57,284 nucleotides of DNA. It comes from Sphingobacteriales bacterium TSM_CSS. GTDB lineage: Bacteria; Bacteroidota; Bacteroidia; Chitinophagales; UBA2359. The notes below the pieces were generated by a model. The model did not search any database. It was not told the origin of the DNA and saw nothing but the letters and a program-made list of their open reading frames with translations. Positions 26,846 through 36,056 of this stretch are shown here, piece after piece; the stretch's first letter is position 1, and each line of letters starts with the position of its first letter. Where the stretch lies: the NCBI GenBank assembly GCA_002212985.1, contig NBMY01000129.1, forward strand, positions 1 through 57,284, in the 5' to 3' direction. Position numbers and translations under genes: made by a program.

Positions 26846-26955
26846 AGGTTGTTTTGTTGCTTTGGGGGCAAAGATAGGCAGGGTTTTGTTTATTGGCAAC
26901 TAACCGGCAACAAACAACGGCAAAGGGTTGTGGCAGCAAGCAGGATTTCGGGTAA

Positions 26956-27060
26956 CTATAAGCCGTTGCAATAGCCAATAAATACAAAAGCTACAAACAG
27001 CAGCAGGGCAATAATAACCAATGCATACACCAAATTGAGTGCAAGGGTTATGAGAAGCAT
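26956..27060 (-). CDS. 34-residue single-helix membrane peptide
   Basis: ATG at 27060, TAG at 26956. Residues 2-30 (LLITLALNLVYALVIIALLL and on to VFIGY) form one uninterrupted hydrophobic helix, ending CNGL. It begins 27 bases after the stop of another small membrane protein on the same strand, and 110 bases before BioY. Such a short ORF could be chance, but a fully hydrophobic frame with a clean start and stop in a tight row of membrane genes is suggestive. Function is unknown. Confidence 0.35.
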   Translation of the reverse strand: MLLITLALNLVYALVIIALLLFVAFVFIGYCNGL

Positions 27061-27087
27061 TTTTTTGCACCCTGCAAATTGGGCCTT

Positions 27088-27288
27088 TTACCGTAAATGT
27101 ATGGCTTTTACCGATGCTGCAACAGCCATAATGAAACCGGCAACACCCAAAACAACCCCCGTAAACAAGGTAGCCGGCGCTTTGCTTCTGAATGCCACCG
27201 CTACAAGAAGCAAACAGCATACAAGACAAACGCACAATACAACAGATAGCCAAAATGGAGCATTTGAAACCGTATTCATGTTGTTCAT
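27088..27288 (-). CDS. Small two-helix membrane protein
   Basis: 66 residues with two transmembrane segments (about 11-31 and 40-60) joined by the loop FRSKAPATLF; not recognised. Its ATG overlaps the stop of the lipoprotein gene by one base (TGATG), a strong sign of translational coupling. It may therefore partner the lipoprotein in the inner membrane. An alternative start at Met4 would not change the topology. Confidence 0.55.
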   Translation of the reverse strand: MNNMNTVSNAPFWLSVVLCVCLVCCLLLVAVAFRSKAPATLFTGVVLGVAGFIMAVAASVKAIHLR

Positions 27289-28010
27289 CAGTTTAAGTTA
27301 ACCCAGCTTTCCAGCGGGTCGGCAGAGGTAAAAGTGCCATTGGAACAGGTAAGCGGGTTGGCATCGCGCAGGGCTTTGGTAATGATCATATCTTCGCGGC
27401 TGTTAATGCCTCTGCTTTGATATTGGGCAAATACCTCATCGGTTATGGCATCAAAGTAAGATACCATTCTGCCCTGTTTGGTGGGGTCGTTTACCCAAAT
27501 GGAAATATCAGACATAGTTTGAATGCCGATATGCGTACCCAACTGCTGCCCTGCCGTTACCTTATCGCCCACATTAAATGGCATAGCAGTATTAATATGA
27601 AAAATCATAAAGCGGAAAGCCGGATAGTCATCAGACACAATTTCTAATTTAATGCCTGCCCATTCGGTTTCAACTTTTGCAATGGTGCCGTTTGCGGGCG
27701 ATACTATTTTTAGGCTTGCCCAATCAGTAGTAGCTTTGGGTTCGAAATAATGTTTCATGCTGCGGCAATGTTCAAAAGCATCGGAAAAATCGTGCCCTGC
27801 CGAAGATCTGAATTTTGATATTCGGTATATTTTATCCAATTCAAGATAATTTACCGACATAAATTTCGGAACACCGTCTTTGTCAATATCCCAAGTGCTT
27901 TCGGGCTGCTGGTTGTTATCGTGATTTTTTTTACAGGAAAAACACGTGGCACAGAACAGAAAAGCAAGTGCAAAAAGAATGGCAAATCTGAATGAGAAAT
28001 AATTTTTCAT
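27288..28010 (-). CDS. Lipoprotein with degenerate M23/LytM-like domain
   Basis: 240 residues. A signal peptide with a lipobox-like end (CATCFSC, then KK) marks it as a probable lipoprotein. The region of about 105-175 resembles a LytM/M23 beta-fold: SPANGTIAKVETEW, FRFMIFHIN, VGDKVTAGQQLGTHIG. Active M23 enzymes need HxxxD and HxH ligands; here only single His residues stand at comparable places (GHDFSD; IFHIN), so catalysis is doubtful. It may bind cell wall or regulate another hydrolase. It is co-translated with the small membrane protein downstream. Confidence 0.6.
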   Translation of the reverse strand: MKNYFSFRFAILFALAFLFCATCFSCKKNHDNNQQPESTWDIDKDGVPKFMSVNYLELDKIYRISKFRSSAGHDFSDAFEHCRSMKHYFEPKATTDWASLKIVSPANGTIAKVETEWAGIKLEIVSDDYPAFRFMIFHINTAMPFNVGDKVTAGQQLGTHIGIQTMSDISIWVNDPTKQGRMVSYFDAITDEVFAQYQSRGINSREDMIITKALRDANPLTCSNGTFTSADPLESWVNLN

Positions 28011-28176
28011 TTCAATGTTTTTTGGAGGTAGTATAAAAAATACACCCGACTTTTTCTGTGCAGGGCAGCAAGGAGCAAGGCAAAATTTACCCTGTGCTTA
28101 GCCGTATCAAATTTAATACACCCAATTGTAAAACGTGCAATTTTACCAATATTTTTTAGTTAACCGTTCTGCTTGG

Positions 28177-29688
28177 TTAATCTTTCCACACTTTAACCGT
28201 AGTTGTGTTGCCTGTTGGGGTTTGCAGGTTAAACAGGTATATACCCGCCGGTAAACCGGTTGCCGGTATTTGTATGTTTACGGCTTGGGTATTGGCTGTA
28301 CCTGCCGGTATATTTTGGGCATGCAGCAGTTGCCCGCCGGCATTGTACAGCGCAACCTGCGCAGCACTTTGAGTAAGGCAGGTAAGCATAAATGCTTGGT
28401 TTTGAGGCAGGTAAACGGCTTGCAGCAGAGTTTGGCCGGTTTGCGGTGCTGAAATAACGGAGGTGGTAATGTTGGGTGCAAGGTAAAAGTTGAGGGTGCT
28501 GTTGCTGCATTGGTTGCAGGCGTTGCAAAGTTGCAGAATTGCGGTTTGCGCGCCGCTAAAACCGGCATCGGGCAGGAAATGCAGTTGCCGTCCATCGGGT
28601 AAAACGGTTAGCGAGCCATTGGCAGGCGGCGTAAGTACCGAAACTGTTACCGGTGCCTGACATCCGGTGTCATCGTTCAGCAGAGGTTGTAGGGTAATAC
28701 CGTCATAGCCGTTTTCATCTGGCATTATAATTCCGTTAATACTAACCCATTCGGGGCTAATGTAAACAATATCGTTTACCGCATTGGGAGCTTCGCACCC
28801 CACATACACCACAAACTGCTGCAGGCGGCAGTTATCGGGGTCATTTATCTGGCAAATGGGAATAGTAACGGTATCGGTTCCGGTAAAACCGGGCAGGGGG
28901 TAATAGGTAATGCAAGACTGTGCAAAAGCATTAATACTACACTGAAAGGTAGTGGTAACGGCATTGGCAGCGTAAATTTCGCCGGGTTGCATTTCAAAGC
29001 AGAGGTCAATGGGGGTAAATACGGGGGTGCAGGTTTGGTTGGGCGTTATGGGTGGCGGCAGGTTGCAGTTGCCAAGGGTTGCCTGTATTTGCAGTGTATC
29101 GCATTGTGTGCCGGCGCAGGCTGTAACGGTTATGGCATCCCAGCTTACGGTTTCGGCAAGGGGGGTGTAGGTAAAGCATTGCCCGCTAAGGGTTATGGTT
29201 GCCGGGTGAATGCTGCCAACCGCTTGCAGAGTATAGGGTTGGGTAAAGCAAAAATCGGGGCAAACGGTTGAGGGTTCGTAATAATTGGCGCAGAGTTCAA
29301 CGGGCGTTGGCTCGCAGGGCGGGGTAATGGTGGGTGTACACAAATCGGGCAATTCAACCACCTGTATATACAGCAAATTGGTATCGCAGGCAAGGGCGTT
29401 GCAGGCAATAACCGTTACCACATCGGTTCCGATATAGCCGGGCAGTGCAATATAGCGGAGGCAGTTGCCCATAAGGGTAAGGCTGCAATCGAAGGTGGCG
29501 TGCGCTTCTGAAATAGTGAAGGCATCATTGCCAAGGCAAAATTGCGGGCAAATAATGTTTGAAACCATTGGCTGTGTGCAGAGGTAAACAGGCTGCGCAG
29601 CGCAGGAATCGGGCGGGGCAAGCGGCTTTGCCAAAACTGCAAGCAGTGGGGCAACCACCAACAGCGCTGTTACAATAAGGTGTTTCAT
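28177..29688 (-). CDS. Secreted Ig-like repeat protein with T9SS sorting domain
   Basis: 503 residues. Signal peptide 1-20 (ending VLAKP), then four or more cysteine-bearing repeats (segments such as LSGQCFTYTPLAE and GTDTVTIPICQIND resemble the cadherin-like/Ig modules that follow VTAC or VIAC strands), a module opening PNAVNDIVYISPEW, and a C-terminal type IX sorting domain (QVALYNAGGQLLHAQ ... GLPAGIYLFNLQTP, ending KVWKD). It would be an adhesin-like surface protein; no catalytic motif is visible. The high Cys content suggests disulfides outside the cell. Confidence 0.8.
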   Translation of the reverse strand: MKHLIVTALLVVAPLLAVLAKPLAPPDSCAAQPVYLCTQPMVSNIICPQFCLGNDAFTISEAHATFDCSLTLMGNCLRYIALPGYIGTDVVTVIACNALACDTNLLYIQVVELPDLCTPTITPPCEPTPVELCANYYEPSTVCPDFCFTQPYTLQAVGSIHPATITLSGQCFTYTPLAETVSWDAITVTACAGTQCDTLQIQATLGNCNLPPPITPNQTCTPVFTPIDLCFEMQPGEIYAANAVTTTFQCSINAFAQSCITYYPLPGFTGTDTVTIPICQINDPDNCRLQQFVVYVGCEAPNAVNDIVYISPEWVSINGIIMPDENGYDGITLQPLLNDDTGCQAPVTVSVLTPPANGSLTVLPDGRQLHFLPDAGFSGAQTAILQLCNACNQCSNSTLNFYLAPNITTSVISAPQTGQTLLQAVYLPQNQAFMLTCLTQSAAQVALYNAGGQLLHAQNIPAGTANTQAVNIQIPATGLPAGIYLFNLQTPTGNTTTVKVWKD

Positions 29689-30201
29689 GGGTGTATGTGT
29701 TGCAGTTTTGCAGCAATAACCGTTCCAGATTGGGCGGTTTTGGGGTGAACTAACCTCAAGTAGGTGATATTGTTTATAACCTGAAACGAGCAGGCAATAA
29801 TTGATGCCGAAATTAAGGAAAAACCGCCAATGACCGTGATTGTCAGATGGGGTTCTTAGCCTGTTCCAATCAGCATCATCTGAACTATAGGCTTTTTCCT
29901 GAGGCGTTTATCCTATGCCGCCTAATCCATCTGTATGGCAAACAACAATTGGCAAATCTGCTACCAAATCAATAAGTTGCTGTAATACCTCCTGCGCCAC
30001 CTGTTTTTTCATGCCCAAATACATTCGCTTCGGCGCCCTGCCCCCTACCCTGTTCATCATTGTTTTTTTTGATGCCTGCATTCGGCCAAAACTCACACCC
30101 TTTTGTTCTGCCAGCATCATAAATTGCTAATTTTACGCCACGCTTATTCCGGACTCAGGTTAAGGATTTAGAAAGATTTGGGTTAAACCAACCTTGGTTA
30201 A
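29689..30201. other. Spacer with one doubtful short reading frame
   Basis: 513 bases between the T9SS protein and the phosphotransferase gene. On the minus strand 29908-30120 encodes 70 residues (helical end VLQQLIDLVADLPIVVCHT) with codon choice like neighbouring genes, but an equally long frame runs on the plus strand and neither resembles a known protein. Either could be a gene remnant. No RNA gene or clear repeat is seen. Confidence 0.3.
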
Positions 30202-31272
30202 TTAATCAATATAACCACTTTGTATAGCGCGAACACCATTATGAGCAATGGCTTTTACCAATAAAAGAAGGGTAGCAAAGCGCGGGTCGGTTGTAAGCCC
30301 TTTTTTATAGCGGGCATAAATTTGCTGGCAGATAACCCCTATTTTAAAGCAGCCAAAGGCATAATAAAACACAAAATCATGAACAGGTAAGCCGCTTTTT
30401 TGGGCATACCTTTGCAGGGCTTCGGTCCGGGTTAAATTACCGGGGCGGGAGGTAAGGCTAAACCCAATTAATGCCGGGTGATCGTTGGGCTGCGCCCAAT
30501 AAGCCAATGTGGTACCTACATCCATTAAAGGGTGGCCAATGGTGGCCATTTCCCAATCTAAAACCGCAATAATTTGTGTGAGGCTGTTGGGGTTAAGCAC
30601 CAGATTGTCGTATTTATAATCGTTGTGAATAAAGGCGATATCGGTTGTTTGAGGTATGTTTTCCGGCATCCATCGGGCAAGCAGGTTCATATCGGGTATT
30701 GCATCAGTTTCGGCTTTTTGGTATCGCTGTATCCATCCGGTTACCTGTCGCTGCACATAGCCATCGGGCTTGCCCAAAGATAGTAACCCTGTTTGCTCAA
30801 CGTCAAGTCCATGCAGTTGTGCCAGGTTGTCAACAGTGGCTTCCGAAATTTGACGCAGGAGCGCAGGAGAAAGATCTATGCCTTCGGGGGGCTGGTTTCG
30901 CAAGATTACTCCGTTTATTCGCTGCATAAGGTAAAACGGTGCCCCTATAACCGTAGTTTGGGGACAATAAAGTATGGGGTGGGGCACTTTGGGATAAACC
31001 TGGTGCAGCAGACTAAGCACACTGTACTCTCTTCCCATATCGTGGGCGGTTTTAATGTTTGCGCCAAAAGGCGGCCGCCGCAAAACATAATCGGCATTCG
31101 GGGTTTGGAGGAGGTAGGTTAAATTGGAATACCCTCCGGGAAACTGTTTTACCGCCGTAATACCCCCGAAACCGGGTAAATTGTGTTCCAAGTATTGCTC
31201 AAGCGCGGGTATGTTAAGTTCTTCGCCGGCTCTTACGGCAACAGTTTGGTCATATGCAGGAGGAAAAGACAT
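30202..31272 (-). CDS. Phosphotransferase family protein (ACAD10/APH-like kinase fold)
   Basis: 356 residues of the aminoglycoside phosphotransferase superfamily, the branch seen with acyl-CoA dehydrogenases (ACAD10/11 N-terminal domain). Kinase motifs: GGYSNLTYLL nucleotide loop, YVLRRPP with the ATP-binding region, the catalytic loop HNDYKYDNLVLNP (H-x-D-x4-N), and the metal-binding DWEMATIGHPLMD. In this branch it probably phosphorylates a hydroxyacyl-CoA or small hydroxyl compound; antibiotic resistance is unlikely. It is cytoplasmic and monocistronic. Confidence 0.88.
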   Translation of the reverse strand: MSFPPAYDQTVAVRAGEELNIPALEQYLEHNLPGFGGITAVKQFPGGYSNLTYLLQTPNADYVLRRPPFGANIKTAHDMGREYSVLSLLHQVYPKVPHPILYCPQTTVIGAPFYLMQRINGVILRNQPPEGIDLSPALLRQISEATVDNLAQLHGLDVEQTGLLSLGKPDGYVQRQVTGWIQRYQKAETDAIPDMNLLARWMPENIPQTTDIAFIHNDYKYDNLVLNPNSLTQIIAVLDWEMATIGHPLMDVGTTLAYWAQPNDHPALIGFSLTSRPGNLTRTEALQRYAQKSGLPVHDFVFYYAFGCFKIGVICQQIYARYKKGLTTDPRFATLLLLVKAIAHNGVRAIQSGYID

Positions 31273-31619
31273 GGCAATAGGTTAAAAAATGATTGTAAAT
31301 AAAAAATTACGACATATTGATTTTCCACACAACCAATGGCTAAAACGATTACCGCAAAGTTTATTCTGCCGCTTTCATTACAGCATGTGCGCCGCCAGAT
31401 TAAAAAGGTAAAAACACACAGCAGGTTTTAAAAAAAATAAAGCGGCGTTAAAATAACATATATCGGGGTGACGTTTTAAATAATTTATCGTATATTACAC
31501 TGCTTGGTTTTGTTTTCCCAAAAACAGGTTCAAAGAAAACAAAAAACGCGGTAACGGCACACCTGTTGCACCATATTTGTTTTTAATCATCTGGCAATAA
31601 GCCGTAAATTTTTTAGCAC
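31273..31619. other. Divergent spacer, phosphotransferase / M48 peptidase
   Basis: 347 AT-rich bases between two outward-reading genes; the promoters of both must lie here, but I find no exact TTTG-N20-TAnnTTTG pair. This is close to the centre of symmetry of the two arms (about 31.73 kb) and is where gene orientation switches from leftward to rightward. Confidence 0.3.
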
Positions 31620-32426
31620 ATGTCAAATGCAAGAACAGTAGGAAAAAGGGGAGGTTTGGTAATAGCCATTTTAATGGCGTTGTTTGCCCTGTTTCAGTAT
31701 TACTCCAACACGCAATACAATTCTGTTTTGGGCGAAAAACAACACGTAGCCCTTTCTGTTGACCAGGAAATAGCCCTTGGATTGCAAAGCGCACCCCAAA
31801 TGGCTGAGCAGCACGGCGGTTTGTATCCCGATGAAAGGGCACAAAATTATGTAAAGCAAGTAGGTCAAAAAATTGTAGCAGCATCAGAGGCAAAGGAATC
31901 GGATTATCAATTTGACTTTCACCTGCTGGCCGACCCGCAGGTAATTAACGCCTTTGCACTGCCGGGCGGTCAGGTGTTTATTACCCTTGCCCTGTTTAAC
32001 CGCCTCGAAAACGAAGACCAATTGGCCGGGGTATTGGGGCACGAAATCGGGCACGTTATAGCCCGGCACTCGGCGCAACGCATAGCGCAGCAACAATTAG
32101 CCGAAGGCCTCAGCGGCGCTGCCGTATTGGCCACCTACGACCCCAACAACCCCGCCAGCACCCAAACGGCACAAATTGCTGCCGTCATTGGCAACCTTGT
32201 TACCATGAAATACGGTCGGGAAGATGAATTGCAATCAGACGAACTGGGCGTGCGGTTTATGACCGAAGCCGGCTATGACCCCAACGCACTGATTGGCGTA
32301 ATGGAAATTCTGAAAGCAGCCGCAGGCGGCAACCGACAGCCCGAATTTTTCAGCACCCACCCCGACCCCGAAAATCGCATAGAAAATATTAAGGCAGCCA
32401 TAGAAAAGTACAGCAAAGGGAAATAA
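31620..32426 (+). CDS. M48 family zinc metallopeptidase
   Basis: 268 residues. One N-terminal membrane segment or uncleaved signal (about 13-28), then the M48 catalytic domain with the HEIGH zinc motif in VLGHEIGHVIARHSAQR and the third ligand Glu in REDELQSDELGVRFM. The final segment FFSTHPDPENRIENIK is typical of M48C (LoiP/BepA-like) enzymes involved in outer-membrane protein quality control. It probably acts in the periplasm, anchored to the inner membrane. The next gene is an outer-membrane barrel-like protein 66 bases downstream. Confidence 0.93.
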   Translation: MSNARTVGKRGGLVIAILMALFALFQYYSNTQYNSVLGEKQHVALSVDQEIALGLQSAPQMAEQHGGLYPDERAQNYVKQVGQKIVAASEAKESDYQFDFHLLADPQVINAFALPGGQVFITLALFNRLENEDQLAGVLGHEIGHVIARHSAQRIAQQQLAEGLSGAAVLATYDPNNPASTQTAQIAAVIGNLVTMKYGREDELQSDELGVRFMTEAGYDPNALIGVMEILKAAAGGNRQPEFFSTHPDPENRIENIKAAIEKYSKGK

Positions 32427-32492
32427 ACTCCGGCCGTTGCCCAAAAGCAAAAAAGAATGGGTAGTTTTGCCGCTAAACCAAATACCATAACC

Positions 32493-33551
32493 ATGAACCT
32501 GTACCGGGTTGCCTTTTATGTAATTGTTGCAGCGTTGTTGGGTTGTTGCCGGTTTGCGGCGGCGCAATCGCTGTCAATTAAAGATATTACCCAGTTTTTT
32601 TCGCCCAGTGTAACGCTTAGGAGCGAGCTGATTTTACCCAGCCCGCTTGCCGAAAACGATACCGTACTGCATACCAATGCCGGCTTGGGGCTGCAGGCCA
32701 ATATACCCCTGAAAGGTAAAATTGAGTTTGACCTTAATTTGGGCAAACTAAAAAACCTTAAAAACATTAAAAGCTGGACCGATTGGCAAAATATTTCTAA
32801 ATCGGTACCAGTAGATATAAGGGCATACCAGCTGTTTCTTACCCTTGGGGGCGGCTACCGCAACCTCAGGCTCGATTACGAAACCCAACCGCACCGACTG
32901 CCTTATATTAACGGCGGAGTAATGGGTATTCATTTACAAAAAAAACTCAAATTTTTGTTTTACAGCGCCAATCTGCTCCTATCAGAAGATGTAAATACCC
33001 TTAACCAAACCCGCCCCTTTTTTAACGGGTTTGTAGGGCAGGCAAGGCTGTATAAGTTTTCTTTTTTGTATTACTACGGTCTGTTTTTGAGCGCTGGCAA
33101 CAAGCGGGTTTTACCTGTTCCGTTTGCGGGAATCAGTGCAGGGTTGCCCGGCGCATTTAATTTACAGGTTATTTTACCGATGGAGGTTTCCATTACTTAC
33201 CGCAAAAACAAAAAATTGCTGGCTACTGCTTCCGTCGCCGTATCGGGTTTTACATCGGGGTTCGAAAACCGAAGCTCCGGCTTTTTACCCGGCTACGACC
33301 AACGAATCGGCTTTGCCAACAATTTTATTAAAAGTACCTTAGCCGGCACGTATGTACTACCAAAAGGCAGGTTAAAAGTAGAAGCCGGAGCTGCTTACGC
33401 CCAGGGATTGCGGTTTTTGGAAGCAAAAAATAAGGACAGTTTTTCTTTTAAACCCAAAGCTGCCCCTTTTGTTGGCATCAGCTACCAGATGAACCTGGGC
33501 AACCGCTCATTGGTGTCTATACTGTTTGATAAAATTGATTTTAAATGGTAG
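32493..33551 (+). CDS. Predicted outer-membrane beta-barrel protein
   Basis: 352 residues. Signal peptide 1-25 (GCCRFAAAQ), then alternating amphipathic strands throughout (YQLFLTLGGGYRNLRLDYE, KLKFLFYSANLLLSED, STLAGTYVLPKGRLKVEAG), ending in an aromatic residue (KIDFKW) as expected for BamA-inserted barrels. It resembles DUF6268-type proteins; function is unknown. The ATG at 32493 is chosen because the signal peptide starts there; the frame runs 12 codons further upstream. It may be co-transcribed with the M48 peptidase. Confidence 0.7.
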   Translation: MNLYRVAFYVIVAALLGCCRFAAAQSLSIKDITQFFSPSVTLRSELILPSPLAENDTVLHTNAGLGLQANIPLKGKIEFDLNLGKLKNLKNIKSWTDWQNISKSVPVDIRAYQLFLTLGGGYRNLRLDYETQPHRLPYINGGVMGIHLQKKLKFLFYSANLLLSEDVNTLNQTRPFFNGFVGQARLYKFSFLYYYGLFLSAGNKRVLPVPFAGISAGLPGAFNLQVILPMEVSITYRKNKKLLATASVAVSGFTSGFENRSSGFLPGYDQRIGFANNFIKSTLAGTYVLPKGRLKVEAGAAYAQGLRFLEAKNKDSFSFKPKAAPFVGISYQMNLGNRSLVSILFDKIDFKW

Positions 33552-33610
33552 TCAGTGTACTGCAACAATGAGCCGCAAACGGCAGCGCGCAACAGGCACG
33601 GGCTGCCCGG

Positions 33611-34267
33611 CTAACGTTTTCGTCCAAAATCGGCAGGGTTTTCACCCCAGTTTTCGGTTTCCCATGTAAGAATTTGCGTAGTATAAGTGTTGTTCTGGAG
33701 CCAGGCAATTGCGCGGTCAATGACTTGAAACAGCGGCTCGGTTTTGGGAGTGCGGGTTAAGGTGGTTTTTACCCTTTTCTGTATGACCCACAGGCGTGCC
33801 GTAGCCGAATCGGAATACACGGGCAGTGGAGCGTTGTGTTTTTTAAGGTATGCCAAAGCATGTACTATGGCTAAAAATTCGCCCAAATTATTGGTTCCTC
33901 CGGCAAATGGGCCTTGGTAAAAAATGCGTTGTCCGGTTTGGGTATCCACACCCTGGTACTCCAGCTTTCCCGGGTTGCCGCTGCAAGCCGCATCTACCGA
34001 TATGCTGGGTATCACGGGTTTTTCTGTCCCCGCCTTGTTTGGTTTAACGGGTATTTTTTTCATTCCGGAGGCTGTTTTGACGGTAAACTGCATGTATTGG
34101 TCAAAACCGTTATTCAGAGCTTCCTCGGCTTCCTGCTGTGTGCCGAAGGCTTTATAACGTGCGTTGGCAAACCCCTGCACCTGCTCAAAACAATCTTGCC
34201 AGGTGTGGTAAATACCGGGCTGCCGGCCTTGCCATACGGTATAATATTTGGTTTTACTTTGCGACAT
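33611..34267 (-). CDS. Ribonuclease H1 with viroplasmin domain
   Basis: 218 residues. The N-terminal 45 residues (KYYTVWQGRQPGIYHTWQDC ... YKAFGTQQEAEEAL) are the viroplasmin/hybrid-binding domain that grips RNA-DNA duplex; the C-terminal RNase H domain carries the catalytic set Asp in SVDAACSGNPG, Glu in NLGEFLAIVHAL, Asp in YSDSATA and Asp in NPADFGRKR. It removes RNA from hybrids such as R-loops and primers. The ATG at 34267 matches the domain start. It follows the DUF1643 gene after 19 bases on the same strand. Confidence 0.93.
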   Translation of the reverse strand: MSQSKTKYYTVWQGRQPGIYHTWQDCFEQVQGFANARYKAFGTQQEAEEALNNGFDQYMQFTVKTASGMKKIPVKPNKAGTEKPVIPSISVDAACSGNPGKLEYQGVDTQTGQRIFYQGPFAGGTNNLGEFLAIVHALAYLKKHNAPLPVYSDSATARLWVIQKRVKTTLTRTPKTEPLFQVIDRAIAWLQNNTYTTQILTWETENWGENPADFGRKR

Positions 34268-34286
34268 GAGAGCCTTTTTTGCTGCT

Positions 34287-34847
34287 TTACGGTTGGTTAA
34301 TCTCGTCTGGTAAATTGGGGGTAAATAATTTGGGCGTTTCGGCGGCATGAATATACAATGGGTGGCAGGGGTTGCCGGCTTTTGTTGTTTTTAAGCAATG
34401 CCATTGCACGCCCGACAGTTGGGGCGTGGGGACCTTCATAACGGTATTGCCAAAAGCAGCAATATGCAATGTACACAGCGCCGCCATTTGTTCTATATGT
34501 AATTGGTTACACAAAGGAGCAAGTATTGTAAGCGGTTTGCCGGCCAAGTCGGCAGGGTTAGTTGCCCTGTACGGAAACAAATTGCCTGCATACAGTCCGC
34601 CATACCCCCAGCTTTTGGTAAAACTTATACACCGCCGCAGGGTGGGATCGTTGGCAGTATGTCCGGCAGTAGAGGGGTTGTGCATGAGCCAGAAAACCAT
34701 AGGAAGGTTTGGGTTCCAGATGCGCCAGAGGCGGTAGCGGTACAATCCGCACGCAGAAAACACTGCCCCGCCGCCTACAACAGGTTGAGGTTGCCATTCG
34801 GGGAAGTTTATTTCCTGTATTGCCCATTGTTGGCTGTGGGTCGGCAT
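34287..34847 (-). CDS. DUF1643 domain protein
   Basis: 186 residues of the DUF1643 family, function unknown. The signature is the opening CGLYRYRLWRIW followed by VFWLMHNPSTAGHTANDPTLRR and SWGYGGLYAGNLFPYRATNP. There is no signal or membrane segment. The tail after about 160 is Pro-rich and poorly conserved. It is likely in one transcript with RNase H, which suggests, without proving, a nucleic-acid link. Confidence 0.85.
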   Translation of the reverse strand: MPTHSQQWAIQEINFPEWQPQPVVGGGAVFSACGLYRYRLWRIWNPNLPMVFWLMHNPSTAGHTANDPTLRRCISFTKSWGYGGLYAGNLFPYRATNPADLAGKPLTILAPLCNQLHIEQMAALCTLHIAAFGNTVMKVPTPQLSGVQWHCLKTTKAGNPCHPLYIHAAETPKLFTPNLPDEINQP

Positions 34848-35006
34848 TATGGGGTAATGTTGGTAAACATAGTTTCAAACTGCAAATAAAATGCAAATTA
34901 ACCGCATTTGCAAATATTCTGCAAGGTTTTGGGGTGGGGGCAAATTGCACTGAATTGAACCCTGCGTTGTTGTTGCTTGTTCGGTTTTAGTACGCATTAA
35001 TATCGC

Positions 35007-35960
35007 ATGAATCAAATTGCTTTTCTATTACAGGATTTACTGGCAGAACCCCGCCTGAAACTGTGGGCAAAGGCATTTAACCGCTTTTTTGCCCGAAAAG
35101 AGTTTCTGGAAATGCCTTGGCTTATTGTATATATTTTGTTTATTTTTACCCTTACCATTGCCCTGGCACGCCTGTTTAACAAAATATTCGACCATATCAT
35201 CAGCCGTTCGGGCAATAAACTCAGCAAAGACCCCACCAGCTATATTTTTCTTAAACATGCCGGAAGGGCCATCATCTATATATCGGGCTTTAGCCTTGCA
35301 GTATGGTCTTTTCCCGAATTAAGAACCCTGTCGGCCTCTTTACTGGCAGGTGCCGGCATTTTGGCAGTGGCAGTGGGTTTTGCCTCACAGGCGGCACTGG
35401 CAAATATTGTAAGCGGTATTTTTATTGTAATTTTCAGGCCGTTTAGTGTTAAAGACCACCTTACCATAGACGATACCACCTTTGGCATAGTAGAAGATAT
35501 TACCCTGCGCCATACCATTTTAAAAAATCAGGAAAATCGTCGGGTGGTGGTGCCTAATTCCATTATTAATTCCAAGGTTATTTTAAACTCTACCAAAAGC
35601 GACCCGAAAATTTGTAAGGTGATTGAAGTATGCGTTAGCTACAACACAGATTTAGACAAAGCCATTGCGGTAATGCAGTATGAAATTTTTAACCACCCTT
35701 TTTGTATAGACAACCGTAGTGAGGAAGACAAAAAACTGGGCAAACACCCTGTAATGGTAAAAGTGGTGCGGCTGGAAGAATACGCCATAAGGCTGCGCGC
35801 CTGGGCTTGGTCGCCCGATAACTCAAAAGCCTACGAAATGACCATGGACATGAACAAACGTCTTGTAGAGCGTTTTAGGGAAGAGCAAATTGAAATACCT
35901 TTTCCTACGCGCACCATCATATTACCACCCGGCGCTGCAGAAGGCAAACTGCCGGGGTAA
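35007..35960 (+). CDS. MscS-type mechanosensitive ion channel
   Basis: 317 residues. Two outer membrane segments (about 36-55 and 85-102) precede the pore helix region LLAGAGILAVAVGFASQAALANIVSG, with the Gly/Ala packing pattern of MscS TM3, then the beta domain (VEDITLRHTILKNQENRRVVVPNS) and a C-terminal alpha/beta cage ending in PFPTRTI. It would release solutes during osmotic downshock from the inner membrane. It has its own spacer on both sides. Confidence 0.92.
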   Translation: MNQIAFLLQDLLAEPRLKLWAKAFNRFFARKEFLEMPWLIVYILFIFTLTIALARLFNKIFDHIISRSGNKLSKDPTSYIFLKHAGRAIIYISGFSLAVWSFPELRTLSASLLAGAGILAVAVGFASQAALANIVSGIFIVIFRPFSVKDHLTIDDTTFGIVEDITLRHTILKNQENRRVVVPNSIINSKVILNSTKSDPKICKVIEVCVSYNTDLDKAIAVMQYEIFNHPFCIDNRSEEDKKLGKHPVMVKVVRLEEYAIRLRAWAWSPDNSKAYEMTMDMNKRLVERFREEQIEIPFPTRTIILPPGAAEGKLPG

Positions 35961-36056
35961 AACCGGTGTTCTAAGACCCACTGTGCCGGTTTAAATGCCA
36001 TAATATGCAAAATTGGCGTATCTTGCGCCCGTTTTGTATCTTTTTTGCAATCTTTT

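Noticed and set aside
26846..26955. Biotin riboswitch or BirA operator before bioY
   Set aside because: No palindromic operator or structured leader was found in the 110-base spacer.
29908..30130. Overlapping 70-71-residue frames on both strands
   Set aside because: Neither matches anything known and they exclude each other; kept only as a doubtful remnant.
30202..31272. Aminoglycoside resistance kinase
   Set aside because: The kinase motifs fit the superfamily, but the sequence follows the ACAD10/11-like branch; resistance is not supported.
31273..31619. Join point of two genomes at the centre of symmetry
   Set aside because: The orientation switch and central position are suggestive only; the sequence shows no repeat, duplication or composition break there.
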